DNA of 64,000 bases from Rhynchopus sp. YZ270_cl-10 (lineage: Eukaryota; Euglenozoa; Diplonemea; Diplonemida; Diplonemidae). The translations under genes and the position numbers were made by a program. The notes under the pieces are model-generated. The model searched no databases. It was not told where the DNA came from and saw only the letters and a program-made list of their open reading frames with translations. The stretch spans positions 434,001 through 498,000 of the forward strand of contig OZ037915.1 of NCBI GenBank assembly GCA_964035575.1. Direction: 5' to 3'. Below, in pieces: positions 44,053-55,889 of the stretch; the stretch's first letter is position 1, and each line of letters begins with the position of its first letter.

Positions 44053-44130
44053 GAAAAACTTGGTTGTTTTAGTGTAGACACCCGAAGATGAACTCCACTA
44101 TACTACGCACGTCTAAGTGATGCCGGAGTT
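44053..44130 (+). repeat. dispersed repeat, family H5 (long form)
   Basis: GAAAAACTTGGTTGTTTTAG, GATGAACTCCACTATACTAC, GTGATGCCGGAGTTAC. The closest uninterrupted relative of the copy in the PLC-X intron. Confidence 0.7.
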
Positions 44131-44150
44131 ACTCCTTTATTTTTCTTTTT

Positions 44151-44277
44151 ACCTACAAGCGGAGCTTAAAAGGAGAAATAGTTCCTCCGATACTGCCAAT
44201 CACCTCCCCCCCCCTCCAACAGGGGTAAATGAGCAAAGCAACGAAAAATTTCCTTTTACCTATCAGAGTTACTATTT
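44151..44277 (+). repeat. dispersed ~125-bp repeat, family H7
   Basis: ACAAGCGGAGCTTAAAAGGA, ATAGTTCCTCCGATAC, CAATCACC, to CTATCAGAGTTACTATTTT. Copies at 55374 and 61436 are about 90% alike by eye. Confidence 0.7.
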
Positions 44278-44918
44278 TGAATACTAATTTCTCTTCCAAA
44301 ACTATCCGGTCCCCTCCCCCCCCCTTACTCCAAATCTCGCAAATGGGAAGTTGAAAAACGCAAAAAGGGGGGAGGGAGGAAAGGGGTTTTTATTATCAAA
44401 AGGATGGACCTTCTAAATAATGAAAATGGCGGGGTGAGGGGGGGAAGGGAGGGTCGGCTAATTACACTGGAGGGGGGGAGGGGGAACAAAAAACGGGGGA
44501 AATAATAACCCATACAAAAGAAAAAGACACAGGGGGTACGGGGAGTGGGGTGTTTACAAAGTGAGGGGGTTTTTTTTCGGTATTTTTTTGTTTTTTTGAA
44601 ATGATATCGACCACGCTACACTTTCTCAGCTCGAAATCACTTTTTTTTTTCTCCTTTTTTTTTGCTCGACGAAACATCAGTACCTACCCATCAGGCTGTG
44701 TACGCTAACTTTTCAAAAATTTCCCGAAAAACAAAAAAAAAAAAACAACGGAAATCGGCGCAAAAAGCCTATCCATCTGTACTACTTTTTTGTTTTGTTT
44801 TGATTTTTGTATCGACAATCTCAGAATATTCCTTATATTTTACACCTTTTTTTTTTGTGTATTTTTTGCTTTTTTTTTTGATCATCTGTTTAGTGTAGCA
44901 TTCCAGAGTCTTCACTCT

Positions 44919-47900
44919 CTACCTACGCACCCTGCTCCCCCCTCGTGGAGAGGAGTACGTTGGGGACGACTTTGACGTCGCCATCCTGGGGGAGCTGAGC
45001 AGCGAATTCCCTACCACACCACTGGGACCTCCCGCATCAGAGTGCGACGGCGTCCCGGACTGACTTCTCCTCGACGTGCCTGGGGACGAATAACGCTGTG
45101 GGGTGCTGGTTCTGTGCGGGGTCGGACCGTATACGTAACCACTTGACACCCACACTCTCTCCCCGGGTACTCTGCTGTCGAGAGGGCTGCCACGCTGCAT
45201 ATCCATTGGGCGTTTGTCGCCTTTAGGGAAGAACTTCTCCTCCATGTATCCCTTTAGTGCAAAGTCGGTACCTCCGTTGGAGCCTCTGGGTGTCGTTCCG
45301 ATCATTCTTGGGGAGGATGCGGCGAAGCTTTGCTCGCGGCCGACAGGGCTGGGGCCTCCGCCAGAGTTGAGGTGTGATTGGGCAGCCTCGAGCTCCATGC
45401 GGGTTTGGGAGTTTTCGCGTTCAAGATCGCTGATGCGGGTGCGCTGCTCCTCCAGCTCGTTAGCGTTGAGAACAAGGGAAGAGTGTGATTTGGACTGTGA
45501 GGAGCGGAGAACCGACATAGCCTCCTCGGTCTTGCGTTTTTCTTCGATGGTGCGGTCCAGCTCGCTGCGCATCTGACGGACCTCGTCGCGCATGCATTTG
45601 ATAAGGCTGTCCTTCTGCTCCACCTCGACCTGCAGAACGTGGACTTCCCTTTCGCCCTCCATCTTGACCTTCTGCATCTCCTCTTGTTTGCGGGAGTTGA
45701 TGTCCTGCAGTTCTTCGAGGGCGGAGCGGAGATCCTTCTTCTCGTCAAGAAGCTTTTCGATCTGCTTGCGCGCGTTTTTAAGGTCCTCTTCCAGCTGCAT
45801 GCAGCGCTTCATGAGCTTCGCGTAGTCCGCCTCGTGGTCGGCAATGTCTAGGCGCATCTTTGTGTTCTCCTTTTCCACGCCGCGGAGACGTTCGTTCTCC
45901 TTCTTGAGCTTCTCGACCTCGTCCTTGCTGTAGTTGCTCAACCGCGCCAGCTCTGCCTTCAAGCTGTCCACCTGCCCTTGAATGCTTTCGGCACGAATCG
46001 CCTCCTTCCTGGTCTGCATCTTGGAGAGATCCAGTTGCGATCTGAGAAGTTGGGTATTTTTTGTTGATAAATTGTTGGAGTAGTGTAGTTGCGGTTGTGT
46101 TGCCACAGTTGTGCAATCTCTACTTTCTTTTTTTTAGTGGAGGATTTCCCCAAAAAAATGGAAAGGTTGGGAGGAAGAAAGCAGGGTGTATTGTTGAAGG
46201 TAAAATAAAGTTTTTTGTGCCTTTCTTTTTTGCGGATTCGATGTGTGGGAATGGAGGGATGAAGAAGAAAGTACATACTTGATTTCACCCTCTTTCTTGT
46301 TGGCCTCGCGAACGTCTTCTTGCAGGCATTCGATCTGTTGGAGGAAGATAATTTATTGTTTTGAGAGAAAAAAACACAAAAAATAAATGCATACCGTGTC
46401 AGAGTCCTTCTGTGAGCGCTTCTTCTCCTGCGCACTGCGGTCGCTTGCACGGTCTTTGATAACCTCCATCTCCTTGCGCGCCGCCTCCAGCTCGAGTCTC
46501 ATATCTTCTAGCTCACGGTTTTTGTTTGCAATCACGACTTCTGTGTCCATACGCTTCTTTTCAATGGCAAAAGCGTTCTTGAAGACACTTGCGAACACCT
46601 TCTTCTTCTCGTCCTTGACCTGCTCCTCCTTGGCTGCAAGCTCCTTCTCTGCGTGCTTCTTGAATTCCTCTGCCTCAATTTCTGTCTTTTTCAGTTCCTC
46701 CATGGCTTCCTGCAGCTCCACCGGGTCGGCAGTGCCTCCTCCAGTCACCATCTGTTGTTTCAGTGCTTCCAACTCTCGCTTTAGGGCAGAAACCATGGTA
46801 GCGGTTTGTTCTTCATTGACGCGAGCGTTGAGCACAACGCTCTTCGCTTTGAGGGCGTACCGCAGGGTGTTCAGCGTGTCCTCGTAGTTGGAGACGTGGG
46901 GAGAGATGGCAGCGATCATGACGGTCTTCGAGTTGCCTCCCAAGGAGTCCTTGAGGACCCAGGTCAGCATCGATTCACGGTATGGCGGGATTTTTTTGGA
47001 GCGTGTCTTAGAATTGTCTACCAAAGTGTCAATGACACGACGGAGTGTGGAGAGAGATTGGTTGATGTTCTTCGCTTCGTCGAGAACACTGCCAGAGGCG
47101 TTGGTCATCTTGATTCTTTCAGACCCTGCGAGATCGACAATATTGATGTTGGAGACGCGGGTGGTGCCGAGAAGGAATGTCTGCTTCAGGCAGATCTGGA
47201 AAATCGCGTGGGAGCGAGACGATGTCGCGTTCAAAGAGTGAGACGCGACCGCACGGTATTTCATCCCCGCCTGCATCGACTTCATCGTATCCCCAGCGTT
47301 TGTCACCAAAAGCCGTGTAATCCCATCAACATAGGTCCCCTTATCCGGGGAGTTCCTCACCTTGCACTCCCGGTACTGCTGGTCTCCCCCCGACCCTGCC
47401 GCAGCGCTCTTCTTGCGGGCACGCTTCCTCTCCTTGCGTTCCTCCTCCGTCAACGCGTCTTCGTCTCCCTGAGGGATCGGTGCGTTCATCAGAAGGTCCA
47501 TAACCTTTTCATTGTAGATTTCGAGGAAGCAAACACGGACTTCGAACTTAGTTTTCTCTTTGGAGCCGAGGTCACGGAGGCGGTCGAAGAGCATTTCAAT
47601 GAGACGAGGTGCGATACCAGGGTCGGCAGTGCTTCCCAGCATGGAGTGGGTCTTTCCGGATCCGGTCTGTCCATAGGCGAAGATGCAGGTGTTGAATCCA
47701 GTGAAGGCGTGCTGGACGGCAGGGGTGCCCGTGTACTGGTAGACGTCGTCCTGTGTTGCGAAGGGCATTTCGTGAGGGGATTGGTCCTCCGGGATCGACC
47801 AGAAGCACTGATCGAATTTGAAAGAGTGGTTTGCCTCTCCAGTATCGGCGTTCATAAGCTGGCATTCCTTTTGGGACATAAAGACGACAGGGTCCATTGT

Positions 47901-48371
47901 GGTGTTTTGTTCCTTCGCCTTTTTAAATTCGTAGGGCATAAAGGGACGGACGCGGACCACCACGCGGACGTTTTCTTTTCCTTTTGGGATGGGTTCGTTA
48001 AGACGGCGCATCGCATTAGGGTCGAGGCCTCCTTTGTTGCGCATCGATTGGGAGCGTTTGTACAGTTTTGGCTCGTCGTTTTCCTTCTCAATAAGCTCGT
48101 CAACGATGCTCTGGAAAAGCTCGAAATTGAGCTGCCCATCTTCACTACTCTTTTCGCGAATTTCACTGACCTGTTCCGCGGTTATCCTGATCTGCAGATC
48201 CCCCATGATCTGAATCGCCCCCTCTGCGCCAGGCTTCTTAAACTCCTGGAAGGCCTTAAGCATGTCATCGCCACGTGGTGATGTCGGGGCAGACCCGGTT
48301 GAATGCCGTGCCTTCAGCTTATTTGCCCGAGGTGAAGTGGACGCCACAGAGGCCTTGCGGTCGACAGCCAT
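44919..48371 (-). CDS. kinesin-3-like motor protein
   Basis: Three exons, 48371-46395, 46334-46279 and 46041-44919, give 1051 residues; introns of 60 and 237 nt (donors GTATGC and GTATGT) keep frame (KDSDT|IECLQ and GEI|K|SQLDLSKM). Residues 1-130 are a Ser/Pro-rich leader and a small helical region. The motor spans about 132-520: RVVVRVRPF, P-loop GQTGSGKTHS (234-243), switch I SSRSH (384-388), switch II DLAGSE (423-428), and YRESMLTWVLKDSLGGNSKT, the kinesin-3 form. About 525-890 is long coiled coil. The tail is Ser/Thr/Pro/Gly-rich (SSPRMIGTTPRGSNGG) and ends SSPRGGSRVRR. No FHA or PH domain is seen, unlike KIF1 proteins. It moves cargo on microtubules; cargo unknown. Confidence 0.92.
46078..46126 (+). 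repeat. dispersed hairpin repeat, family H6
   Basis: TAGTGTAGTTGC, TTGTGTTGCCACAGTTGTGC, AATCTCTACT; the outer arms pair. It lies inside the second kinesin intron. A copy is at 56147-56200. Confidence 0.65.
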
Positions 48372-49485
48372 TTGTGCCGCCGATTAAGTTGTGTTGCGGG
48401 CGATAAGGGGGGTAGGGGAGGGGGGGGTTTGGGGGGGGGGTGCCCTTGAGTGATGGGGGTGGCAGGAGCGAAGGGGAGAGCCCACCGGTACCTCTACGAG
48501 GTGCGGGTGATCAAAGAGCCTAATGACGGTTGATATATTCCGGCTTCACCTGTGAAGAGGCTTTCTAAGCCTACCCCATTCGGGCATTAAGGAAAGAAGC
48601 AAGGCGACAGTGGAAGGGGTGGATGTGCGCACCCCATGCATGATGTACCAAATGGGAGCATCGACGTGAGGGAATTTCACCAGACGCCGCTATCCTTCAC
48701 CTAAGGAATCAAAAACGGGAAGAAAGGGTGTCGGGGGGGACAAGGGGAGAGAAATTGACATTTTTTTGTTTTGTAGAGTGGGAAACATCCCCAAACAAAT
48801 CAGTTCTTATTTTTTTCTCAGCCAACAAAAGAAACAAAAGAAAAAAAGGAGGGGACGAAGGCGGCATTGTTAGAAAGCTTAAAACAGTAAAATCGCATAT
48901 TTACGGGGTGTGTGGCTAATTGAGGGTGGAACCCAATTTTCCACCCGCAATAAAACGCACCTCATAAAAAGTGTCATCTTGTCGTTCCCTCACCCCCCCT
49001 TCTTGTAGTTGTTTTGATGCGTTGACACTTCCACACACACTAAAAATCACCTGTTGGGTGGTGGTGTTGCGGAGCACGGTTGGGTGAGTGAACGACGTTG
49101 ACACTTTCCGCTCACAAAGTAGTGTGCGTAAAAAAAAAGAAATTACGACTCACTGTACGAGGCTTTTGCCGTCCTTTTATTTTCTTCTCCCTCTCCTCTC
49201 AAAGCCCGAAGATTTGTTTTTTTTTGTTTTGCTGTATCGACAGCATCACCTCAATACCTCAATGCCACCCAAAGGGCCAGGATACTTACAAGACGCGATC
49301 TCTCCCTTTTTATGTACTTTTTTTTTTGCCACACCAAAACAACCACCCACCCCTTCAATTAAGCGTATTCAATCTACATTTTTCTCTGACGAATTCTAAA
49401 AAAAAGGTGCAGGAAAACAACCTCTGCCCCCATCTGCCCCACAACACAGTCTCTCACTCAAACCTTACGCCCAACACCCCCCTCA
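48372..49485. other. spacer upstream of kinesin gene
   Basis: 48470-48720 is GC-richer and smoother than typical spacer but matches no RNA or protein I recognise; it is probably the kinesin promoter side. The remainder is AT-rich. A TGTATCGACAGCATCACC copy lies near 49231. Confidence 0.5.
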
Positions 49486-50246
49486 TCACGCCATGAGATA
49501 GTAGACGAGGAAGATGACCAACAGCAGCGCGGCGACGGAGATGCCCCCAAAGACGTAGATGAAGGTCATGTCGTTGTCCTCCTTCTCCTCGACAATGCCC
49601 ATGACTTGGTTGTACGTCCGCCGGACGACGTCGGAAGGTGCGGCACGTGCGTTCCCTGGTGTGTGGTACACCTTGCTCGACTTCGAGATGAAGCTGTCAA
49701 ATCGGATGAACTTATAGGGTCGTGTCTCGGATCGTACCTGGTCGTTGTACAGCTGTTGGAACTCGCTTGCTATCTGTTGGGGGGATTTTTTTTGTATTTT
49801 TTTTTTAGAAATGTTATGTGTGGGAGGGGTGTAGAGGGGGGTGGAGGGGGGAAAAAAAGGTCAAATGAGTGGTGTGGCCCGCCCCAAAATAAAGTCAAAA
49901 AAATGTACTTCTAATGTACCCCAAAACCCGGGTTCCGGGCCACACCATTGAGTAAAGGAAAAGACAAAACACATACTTCCTCAAGGAACGCATACGACGC
50001 TGCAAGGCTGTCCCCCTTCTGACAGAACGTCGAGTAGACCACCCCGTTGCTGGCAAGGATGTGGTGGCTGTACTGCCCCTGGTCCACCGTCATGCGACGA
50101 GGGATATCCCGTGTCTCGCACACCCGCTTCACCACCTCCTGCTGGTGCCGCCGCCAGGTGTCCTGGTTTGGGATCAAATCCTTGCTTGTGGAAGCACACA
50201 GCGGCAGGCAGTCCTCCATCCTGTGCATCAATGTAAAGAACAGCAT
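49486..50246 (-). CDS. Sec22-like longin/TM protein without SNARE motif
   Basis: Two exons, 50246-49977 and 49773-49486, give 185 residues; the 203-nt intron (GTATGT donor, AACAG acceptor) rejoins AFLEE|IASEFQQLYN. Residues 1 to about 125 are a Sec22-type longin domain: MLFFTLMHRMEDCLPLCAS, GQYSHHILASNGVVYSTFC, SYAFLEE, SEFQQLYNDQV, RPYKFIRFDSFISKSSKVY. A single C-terminal membrane helix follows (about 161-183, YVFGGISVAALLLVIFLVYY). Only about 35 residues separate them, so the roughly 55-residue coiled SNARE motif with its central Arg is absent. Sec22 acts in ER-Golgi fusion; SNARE-less longins such as SEC22A/C and plant phytolongins are known, so this is likely a regulatory or diverged relative. 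Confidence 0.82.
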
Positions 50247-52034
50247 TGTTGATTGCCTTCTCTTTCCCCACCCTCTGTTGGAATTTGAATTATTTTTTTT
50301 TGGTCCCAGATTTTTTGTTAGGATCAAAAGGAAAAAAAGAAAAGAGGTCTATTTTATTGAGATTTCGGGGGAGTTTTGCACAAAAAAGAAAGAAAAAAGA
50401 TATCTTGAAGATGCACACGTGCCTCTCGTGCACACACATCTCCAAAAAAAAAAACAGGGTGGCAAAAAAAAGTGGAAGATAAAAAGAGAAATGGTGTCGC
50501 ATTCCCGCAAAAATGTTTTCAGTTAAAACAGGAAAAAAAAAGGCGGGTGAAAAGGAAGTTGTTAAGCGCTGAACGCCTCCAGGAGCGTCAGCACGACAGA
50601 AGAGAGACAAAAGAGGGGGGGGTTGAGGAGAAGCAAAACAATGATTGATTTATTTATTTATTTTTGAAAGAATGGATGGAGCTGTCCCGCCAGCAGCGCC
50701 CCTCTTGGAAAGAGCAACGCAAAAATTGACCAACCCACACGCTTTTCAACCTTTTGGGCAATCCTCTACTCTTAGGAATTACCTACAGAATATTTAAAAA
50801 AAAAATCGGGGGGAAAAAAAAACAAAAAAAAAATTGGCAGTGAGGACGCCCACTGACAAAGTGTATCTAAACAGGGGGGGGGAAAGTATTATTTGCAACA
50901 TGGAGCATACCAAAAGCATCTCCTTTGCTCGCCTCGAGCACAATCATTAAACAAAAGGGAGCGACGCAGAAAAGAACGGTGAGATGACCTTTTGAGCCTC
51001 ATTTATCCTTTTTAGTTCAGGGAAAAAAAACAGAAAGAAGCGGCTACATTCGCGGCGGTGGCTGTGAAAGAAAAAGACTTAAGGTTTGTCTGTAAGTACG
51101 GCGACAGTCTTAAGTCCTCAGTGCTTGAACACAGCTGTCGTATGAGAACACACACACACTGCACCACACCATGCAAACCATCCCAAAGTACAACTCATAG
51201 CTAGAGAATGTGCAGCATACATAATGCGCATGTTTTTGAGACTCAAATCTCATGTTTGTTTGTTTTTTCTTCTCGACACACCTTAAATCAGACTTCGTGT
51301 GGTAACACACTTTGAATCTGTGTTTTTCTTCTTTTCAAAACGCATAGTAATAAAAGCGGCAATAATTCCGCGCGAGAATTATCCACATATTAAACACATA
51401 ACACCACAAAAAAGCTAGCACAAATCTAAAAAAAGGGAGTGAGGTGCTTAACGGCATCCCCTCTACCCCACCCCGTCCTCGTGACTAAAACAAAGGAAAG
51501 ATGTGTGAGCCAGAGTATTTAGTTATTCAGTTCGTTTTTTTATTAGTCCCAAAAATTGAGGGTGTGTTGTAATCCGTATTGTTTACTGCTCAACAACGTG
51601 AAAGGGGTTTAGAAGAAATGCGTTGAAAGGGTTTTTTTGATAAAATAACTTCGTCAATTCTAAAAAGATTGGAGGCAGCGCTGCAGGGCAAACAAAACGG
51701 ATTGAAAAAAAAACAGAAGCTTGCTTGTTTTCTTTGAGTACTCAATTAACCACAACAACCGTACTTCAGTTTAACACATTTTTTCACCTTTTTGTTTTCC
51801 CGGCTTTGAGCGCACAAACAAAAGACCCGATCTTTTTGTGGTGTTTATTTGGGTTTTGGTTTTGCTTTGCCTTCTCTTTCGAAAAGTGCTGTACGTAAAT
51901 TTTTTGTAGGTTTTCGATTGCAAGACTAAAAAACAATGAATATCGCCAAAATGCTTGGTATGTGCAGAAAAAGTGAAATTCCCCCTTCTTTATTTACTAT
52001 TTATTCGTTGTTTTGTTGATCACCATCCAACATA

Positions 52035-52063
52035 AATACAAAGCCCTCTTGTGACAGTGTACC
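52035..52063 (+). repeat. dispersed hairpin repeat, family H2
   Basis: AATACAAAGCC, CTCTTGTG, ACAGTGTACC. Confidence 0.55.
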
Positions 52064-52135
52064 TGAAAAAAAGAAGGCATATTGAAAAAATGTACCTTTT
52101 CCCTTTTTTGAGAAGGGGGGGAGAGAGAAAAAAGT

Positions 52136-52169
52136 GTAGTGCACAACGCCTCTGGGACGCAGGCACTAA
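52136..52169 (+). repeat. dispersed hairpin repeat, family H3
   Basis: TAGTGCACAACGCCTCTGGG then ACGCAGGCACTA; arms TAGTGC/GCACTA pair. Confidence 0.6.
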
Positions 52170-52564
52170 AAAAAGAGAGAAAAATCGTGCAAGGTGTCAC
52201 CTTGTTTGTGGGAGGAGGGGGGAAGTGAAAGTGTGTATGGTAACATGCTCGGTGCCTCTGATGGATGTCACCCCCTATCCATGTTGTAAGTCGTGGTTGA
52301 GAAGGAAAAAAAAGGGAGACAGTGGAGCTTGCACATATGGCAACTACACTATTCCAATAATTTTTCAAAAAAAAAAAAAAAGAGAAAAAAAAACTTCCAA
52401 GATGAATGTGCCTCTTATGCGCATTTTAAAAAAAGGAAAAAATAAGAGTAGTTGAAACGTACTAAAAACGCAGCTCGGTCGTGTTCATGCATGAGAAGGG
52501 TGGGGGCACGTGAGTGTTTCGTACCGTAAGAGAACGGAGGCGGTTCACAACCGTAGAACCGTTC

Positions 52565-52598
52565 ATCAGGATGAAACCTCTCGGGGTTTGCCACCTTG
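52565..52598 (+). repeat. dispersed hairpin repeat, family H1 (short)
   Basis: AGGATGAAACC, loop TCTCGG, GGTTTGCCACCT; the arms pair. Confidence 0.55.
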
Positions 52599-52671
52599 AA
52601 AAATAAATTTTTGTTTGATTATAGACCACTATCACAAGACAGTAGTCACGGTTTTTCTTCACAGGATCCTT

Positions 52672-52703
52672 AAAAGATGAAACCTCTCGTGGTCGCCACC
52701 TTG
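52672..52703 (+). repeat. dispersed hairpin repeat, family H1 (short)
   Basis: AAAGATGAAAC, CTCTCGT, GGTCGCCACCTT, about 105 nt from the preceding copy. Confidence 0.55.
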
Positions 52704-53383
52704 AAAAATAAATAAAAAAGGGGAAAGAACCAGAAGTGAACTCTGATCATCTCAAAGACAGATGCAGCCCCCAAAAAAATGAGGTCGTTATTTCTCTTTT
52801 ACAGACAAGAATGAAAAAAAAAAAGTTTATAAAATGACCAAAGTACGTTGTGATTAACCCTCTTTCTTTGCTATACCAAATCTCTAAAAAAAAAAACTTC
52901 TCTTTTCTAATGTTTTCGCCAAAAAAAGGGGGGGAGGTGGGGAATAACGATCTGCCTTCAACAAAAGGACGTTTCGTTCTTTATTATTACATTTTTTTTT
53001 TTTCTCTTCTTTTTCTCTCTTTTTTTGAATATTTTTTCATAGCTGCGCAACTTAATACCAGTAAGTTACACAGCCATGATTTTTTTTTTTCTTTTTCCCG
53101 TCTTTTTTTTGAATAATTGAATAATTGATAACGTGAGAGACACCTCGCTTTTTTTTTCGTGTGAACTCCACGCAAGCGTTTTTTTTCTTCTTCTTCTTCT
53201 TCTTAAAAACAAAAACACAACGTTGGTCGCGCAGCAATATCAGCTACTTAATCCCCTCCCCACCCCCACACTCCCACACCCCCTCTTTTCAATATCCATC
53301 ACAGCATCAGAGTCGTCAGGATTTCTTTTTGCCTTATTTTCTGACAAAAAAACCCTCAAAAAAATGCACATTTACACATCACA

Positions 53384-54184
53384 CTACTCATCGTCATCGT
53401 CTACGTTAGGCGCCAATGCGCTGTTCGTTTTGTTCGCGCCGACAAACTCTGCTGACGATATGTGTTTGAGCACTTCTTCATCAATGCATGGCGGCAGCCT
53501 GCGAGAAACGTTCTTATACTCTCGGGTGCTAATGATAACGGGACCTTCGAGCTTCGGGCAGGAAGACGGGAGGCGGAGCTCCTCTGGACTGGAAATGAGA
53601 TCCCGACGGACACACACCCCGCAAGACAGCTTACGAAGCCCGCTCTTCGGGCAGGTAATGATCCCCCTCTTCGGTAACGTATACACTACATAGTCATGCA
53701 CAAATTCATTAACCCTCTTGTGTGTGAGCAAACCATTTCTGCAAAGTTCAATGATCTCCTGCGATGTATAGCAGGGTGCTTGCTGTTGAAGGGCTTTTTG
53801 CACCTTCCGTGCATGCTTTGCCTTGCAGAGGTGAGGGTCGGAACGGCGAGCTTTATCCTTCTTGCGTCGGTTGTTTCTCCGCGCAGTATGCGCCTTAGAT
53901 TGGTGAATCGAAACAGAGTTTTCCTCCCACGCCTTCCCCCACCATCCTTCCCCCCACCACCGCATCGGACACATAACCGGGCCCATCAGAGGTGGTGGTA
54001 AACTCGGTGAAGTCGGCCGCGGTCCAGCCTCCTCACTCCCACAATCATTCGGCACGCTATAAAGCACCAAGCCTGCATCGTCATACAACGCACGCCGTGC
54101 GCTATGCGTCCCAGGCTTATAACACTGCGGCGACTGCGGTGGTGTCCCTCCCGCAGACTGGCTAAACAATGGTGATTTTGTCAT
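53384..54184 (-). CDS. unknown basic protein with acidic tail
   Basis: Single open frame of 266 residues starting MTKSPLFSQSAGG; codon-rich and GC-rich like the other genes. Residues 55-75 are Pro-rich, 76-90 Trp-rich (MRWWGEGWWGKAW), 98-130 strongly basic (RRNNRRKKDKARR), 140-230 a compact region with several Cys (CPKSGLRKLSCGVC), and the end is VDDDDE. No family recognised. The basic block suggests nuclear or nucleic-acid contact, which is inference only. Confidence 0.55.
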   Translation of the reverse strand: MTKSPLFSQSAGGTPPQSPQCYKPGTHSARRALYDDAGLVLYSVPNDCGSEEAGPRPTSPSLPPPLMGPVMCPMRWWGEGWWGKAWEENSVSIHQSKAHTARRNNRRKKDKARRSDPHLCKAKHARKVQKALQQQAPCYTSQEIIELCRNGLLTHKRVNEFVHDYVVYTLPKRGIITCPKSGLRKLSCGVCVRRDLISSPEELRLPSSCPKLEGPVIISTREYKNVSRRLPPCIDEEVLKHISSAEFVGANKTNSALAPNVDDDDE

Positions 54185-54502
54185 ATCAAAATTAAACTAT
54201 AAGTCAGCTGCACACATGGAAGGGGGGGAGTGTAGCTGAAAACCTCTGGAAGAAGGATGTATTTGAGAGAAAAAAGGGGGGTAAATTTTTTGAAAAAAAG
54301 GTGTTAGTGAGCTAATAATAACTTAGAAAAACAAATAACGAACGCGCTGTGTGGAAAAAAAAAAAAAACGATTATCTCTCTGCGCGTGATATTTTGTGGG
54401 GGGAGAACCATTATGAAAAAAGCTCGTTGCATTTCCCACTATCGGTTCCGTTGCGCTCTTACTACGTTCTCTCACCTCCATTCGGGTTTCTCTTACCGAC
54501 CC

Positions 54503-54850
54503 TCCCCCCGTGATATTGTCCCCCCCTCCGACCCCCTTGATATTGTCCCCCCCTCCGACCCCCTTGAAATTGTCCCCCCCTCCGACCCCCTTGAAATTGT
54601 CCCCCCCTCCGACCCCCGTGATATTGTCCCCCCCTCCGACCCCCGTGATATTGTCCCCCCCTCCGACCCCCTTGAAATTGTCCCCCCCTCCGACCCCCTT
54701 GAAATTGTCCCCCCCTCCGACCCCCGTGATATTGTCCCCCCCTCCGACCCCCGTGATATTGTCCCCCCCTCCGACCCCCTTGAAATTGTCCCCCCCTCCG
54801 ACCCCCGTGATATTGTCCCCCCCTCCGACCCCCTTGAAATTGTCCCCCCT
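54503..54850 (+). repeat. 27-bp minisatellite, two unit types
   Basis: About 13 units of CCTCCGACCCCC + (CTTGAAATT or CGTGATATT) + GTCCCCC. Variants occur mostly in pairs, so the order looks like A A B B A A B B A B A, a 54/108-bp higher-order pattern. Just beyond (54863-55040) single units occur in reverse, GGGGGGACAATATCACG and GGGGGGACAATTTC. All frames are open only because 27 is divisible by 3. Confidence 0.9.
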
Positions 54851-55304
54851 GGGGGAAAAAGTGAGGGGGGGACAATATCACGTACGGCAAAAAGGGGGGA
54901 CAATTTCTCGTACTGTAGGGGGGTGGCCGTTTTGGTGTGAAGAAGGGAGAGCAAAGGTTGTCCCCGCGACTCCCTTGAAATTGTCCGTCGGGGCAAAATA
55001 CCGGTTTTTGGGGGGGGGGGGACAATTTCACGGGGGAGGGTCGGTACTTAGTAAAAAACTTGATGCACGGACAACACCTCAAAAGGCGGGAGAAGGGGTG
55101 GGTAAGCTTTCTTTTATTTGGGTTGCAAAAATAAGAAAAAATCGGGAATTTGAATGAAAGAACACTCGAATGTATAGGGTACGCAGCCGCAAGGAATCAA
55201 CCGGGGGTAGAACACAAAGAGAGAAAAAGAATCAGGGTTAAAACACAAAACACTACCTCAAGCAGGGAAGTTAGGGTGAGGAAGGTACTTTTTTACTTTT
55301 TTTT

Positions 55305-55351
55305 TGAAAACTAGATTGTATTAGTGTCGACACCCGAGGATGAACTCCACT
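55305..55351 (+). repeat. dispersed repeat, family H5
   Basis: GAAAACTAGATTGTATTAGTG, ACACCCGAGGATGAACTCCA; followed closely by an H7 copy, as at 44 kb. Confidence 0.7.
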
Positions 55352-55373
55352 ATTTATTTTTTTTTTATATACA

Positions 55374-55500
55374 CCCACAAGCGTAGCTTAAAGGAGAAAT
55401 AGTTCCTCAGATACGGTCGCCAATCACCCCCTCTAACAGGGTAATTGAACAATCAACGAAAAAACCTTTTTTCCTTTTACCCTATCAGAGTTACTATTTT
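55374..55500 (+). repeat. dispersed ~125-bp repeat, family H7
   Basis: ACAAGCGTAGCTTAAAGGAG, TAGTTCCTCAGATACGGTCG, AACAGGGTAATTG, to CTATCAGAGTTACTATTTT. Confidence 0.75.
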
Positions 55501-55889
55501 TTTTTTTTTTAAATCGGGTGGGGGAAGAACAGCCACAGTCCCTCAGCTAATGACACATTTCCGCACTACTCGGGTTCTCTCAAGGGTTGGGTGACCTGCA
55601 TTTAAAAATAAACACAAAAACAAAAACAAAACAACAAGAAAACAAAACCAGAAAAGAAAGCAGAACAGCCATCATAGAGAAAAAGGCGAACGTTATTTCA
55701 CACACACAACCCTTTCAATCCCTCTCCCAGGCTGGCTGTGTCAAGACAATGCATGGAAAGCTGTGGTACTAACCTGAATCACATAAGGAACAGCTATCGA
55801 ACCGTGTGAGATGCACACCACCTCTTCCTTCTTCTACTTTGTTTTTTTTGGGTAAAATAATTTGCTAAAAATCGACAAAAAAAAAAAAC

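Larger units (their letters stand above)
41787..44918. other. spacer with 710-bp TIR element and repeats
   Basis: No supported protein gene. 41993-42200 holds two copies of AAGTTGAAAGT..CTGCTTCTC followed by GGTTAT(C/G)GAACTCC; other repeats are listed separately. Confidence 0.55.
50247..53383. other. long AT-rich spacer
   Basis: No gene supported. Contains hairpin repeats near 50408, 52035, 52136, 52400, 52565 and 52672 and a CA-rich relative near 51357. The rest is A/T-run sequence. Confidence 0.6.

Noticed and set aside
46806-48281. 491-codon plus-strand frame opposite the kinesin motor
   Set aside because: It mirrors the GC-rich kinesin exon, which has all motor motifs and consistent splice sites; the antisense product has no recognisable domain.
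48470-48720. Possible structured RNA or rRNA piece upstream of kinesin
   Set aside because: Smooth, GC-richer sequence, but no conserved rRNA words could be matched; left as unexplained promoter-side spacer.
54503-54850. CRISPR-like spacing of repeats
   Set aside because: Units are head-to-tail with no unique spacers; it is a minisatellite in a eukaryote.
54386-55157. Three long frames across the 27-bp repeat (IVPPSDPLE-type peptides)
   Set aside because: A repeat length divisible by three keeps every frame open; there is no support for coding and the frames end with the array.
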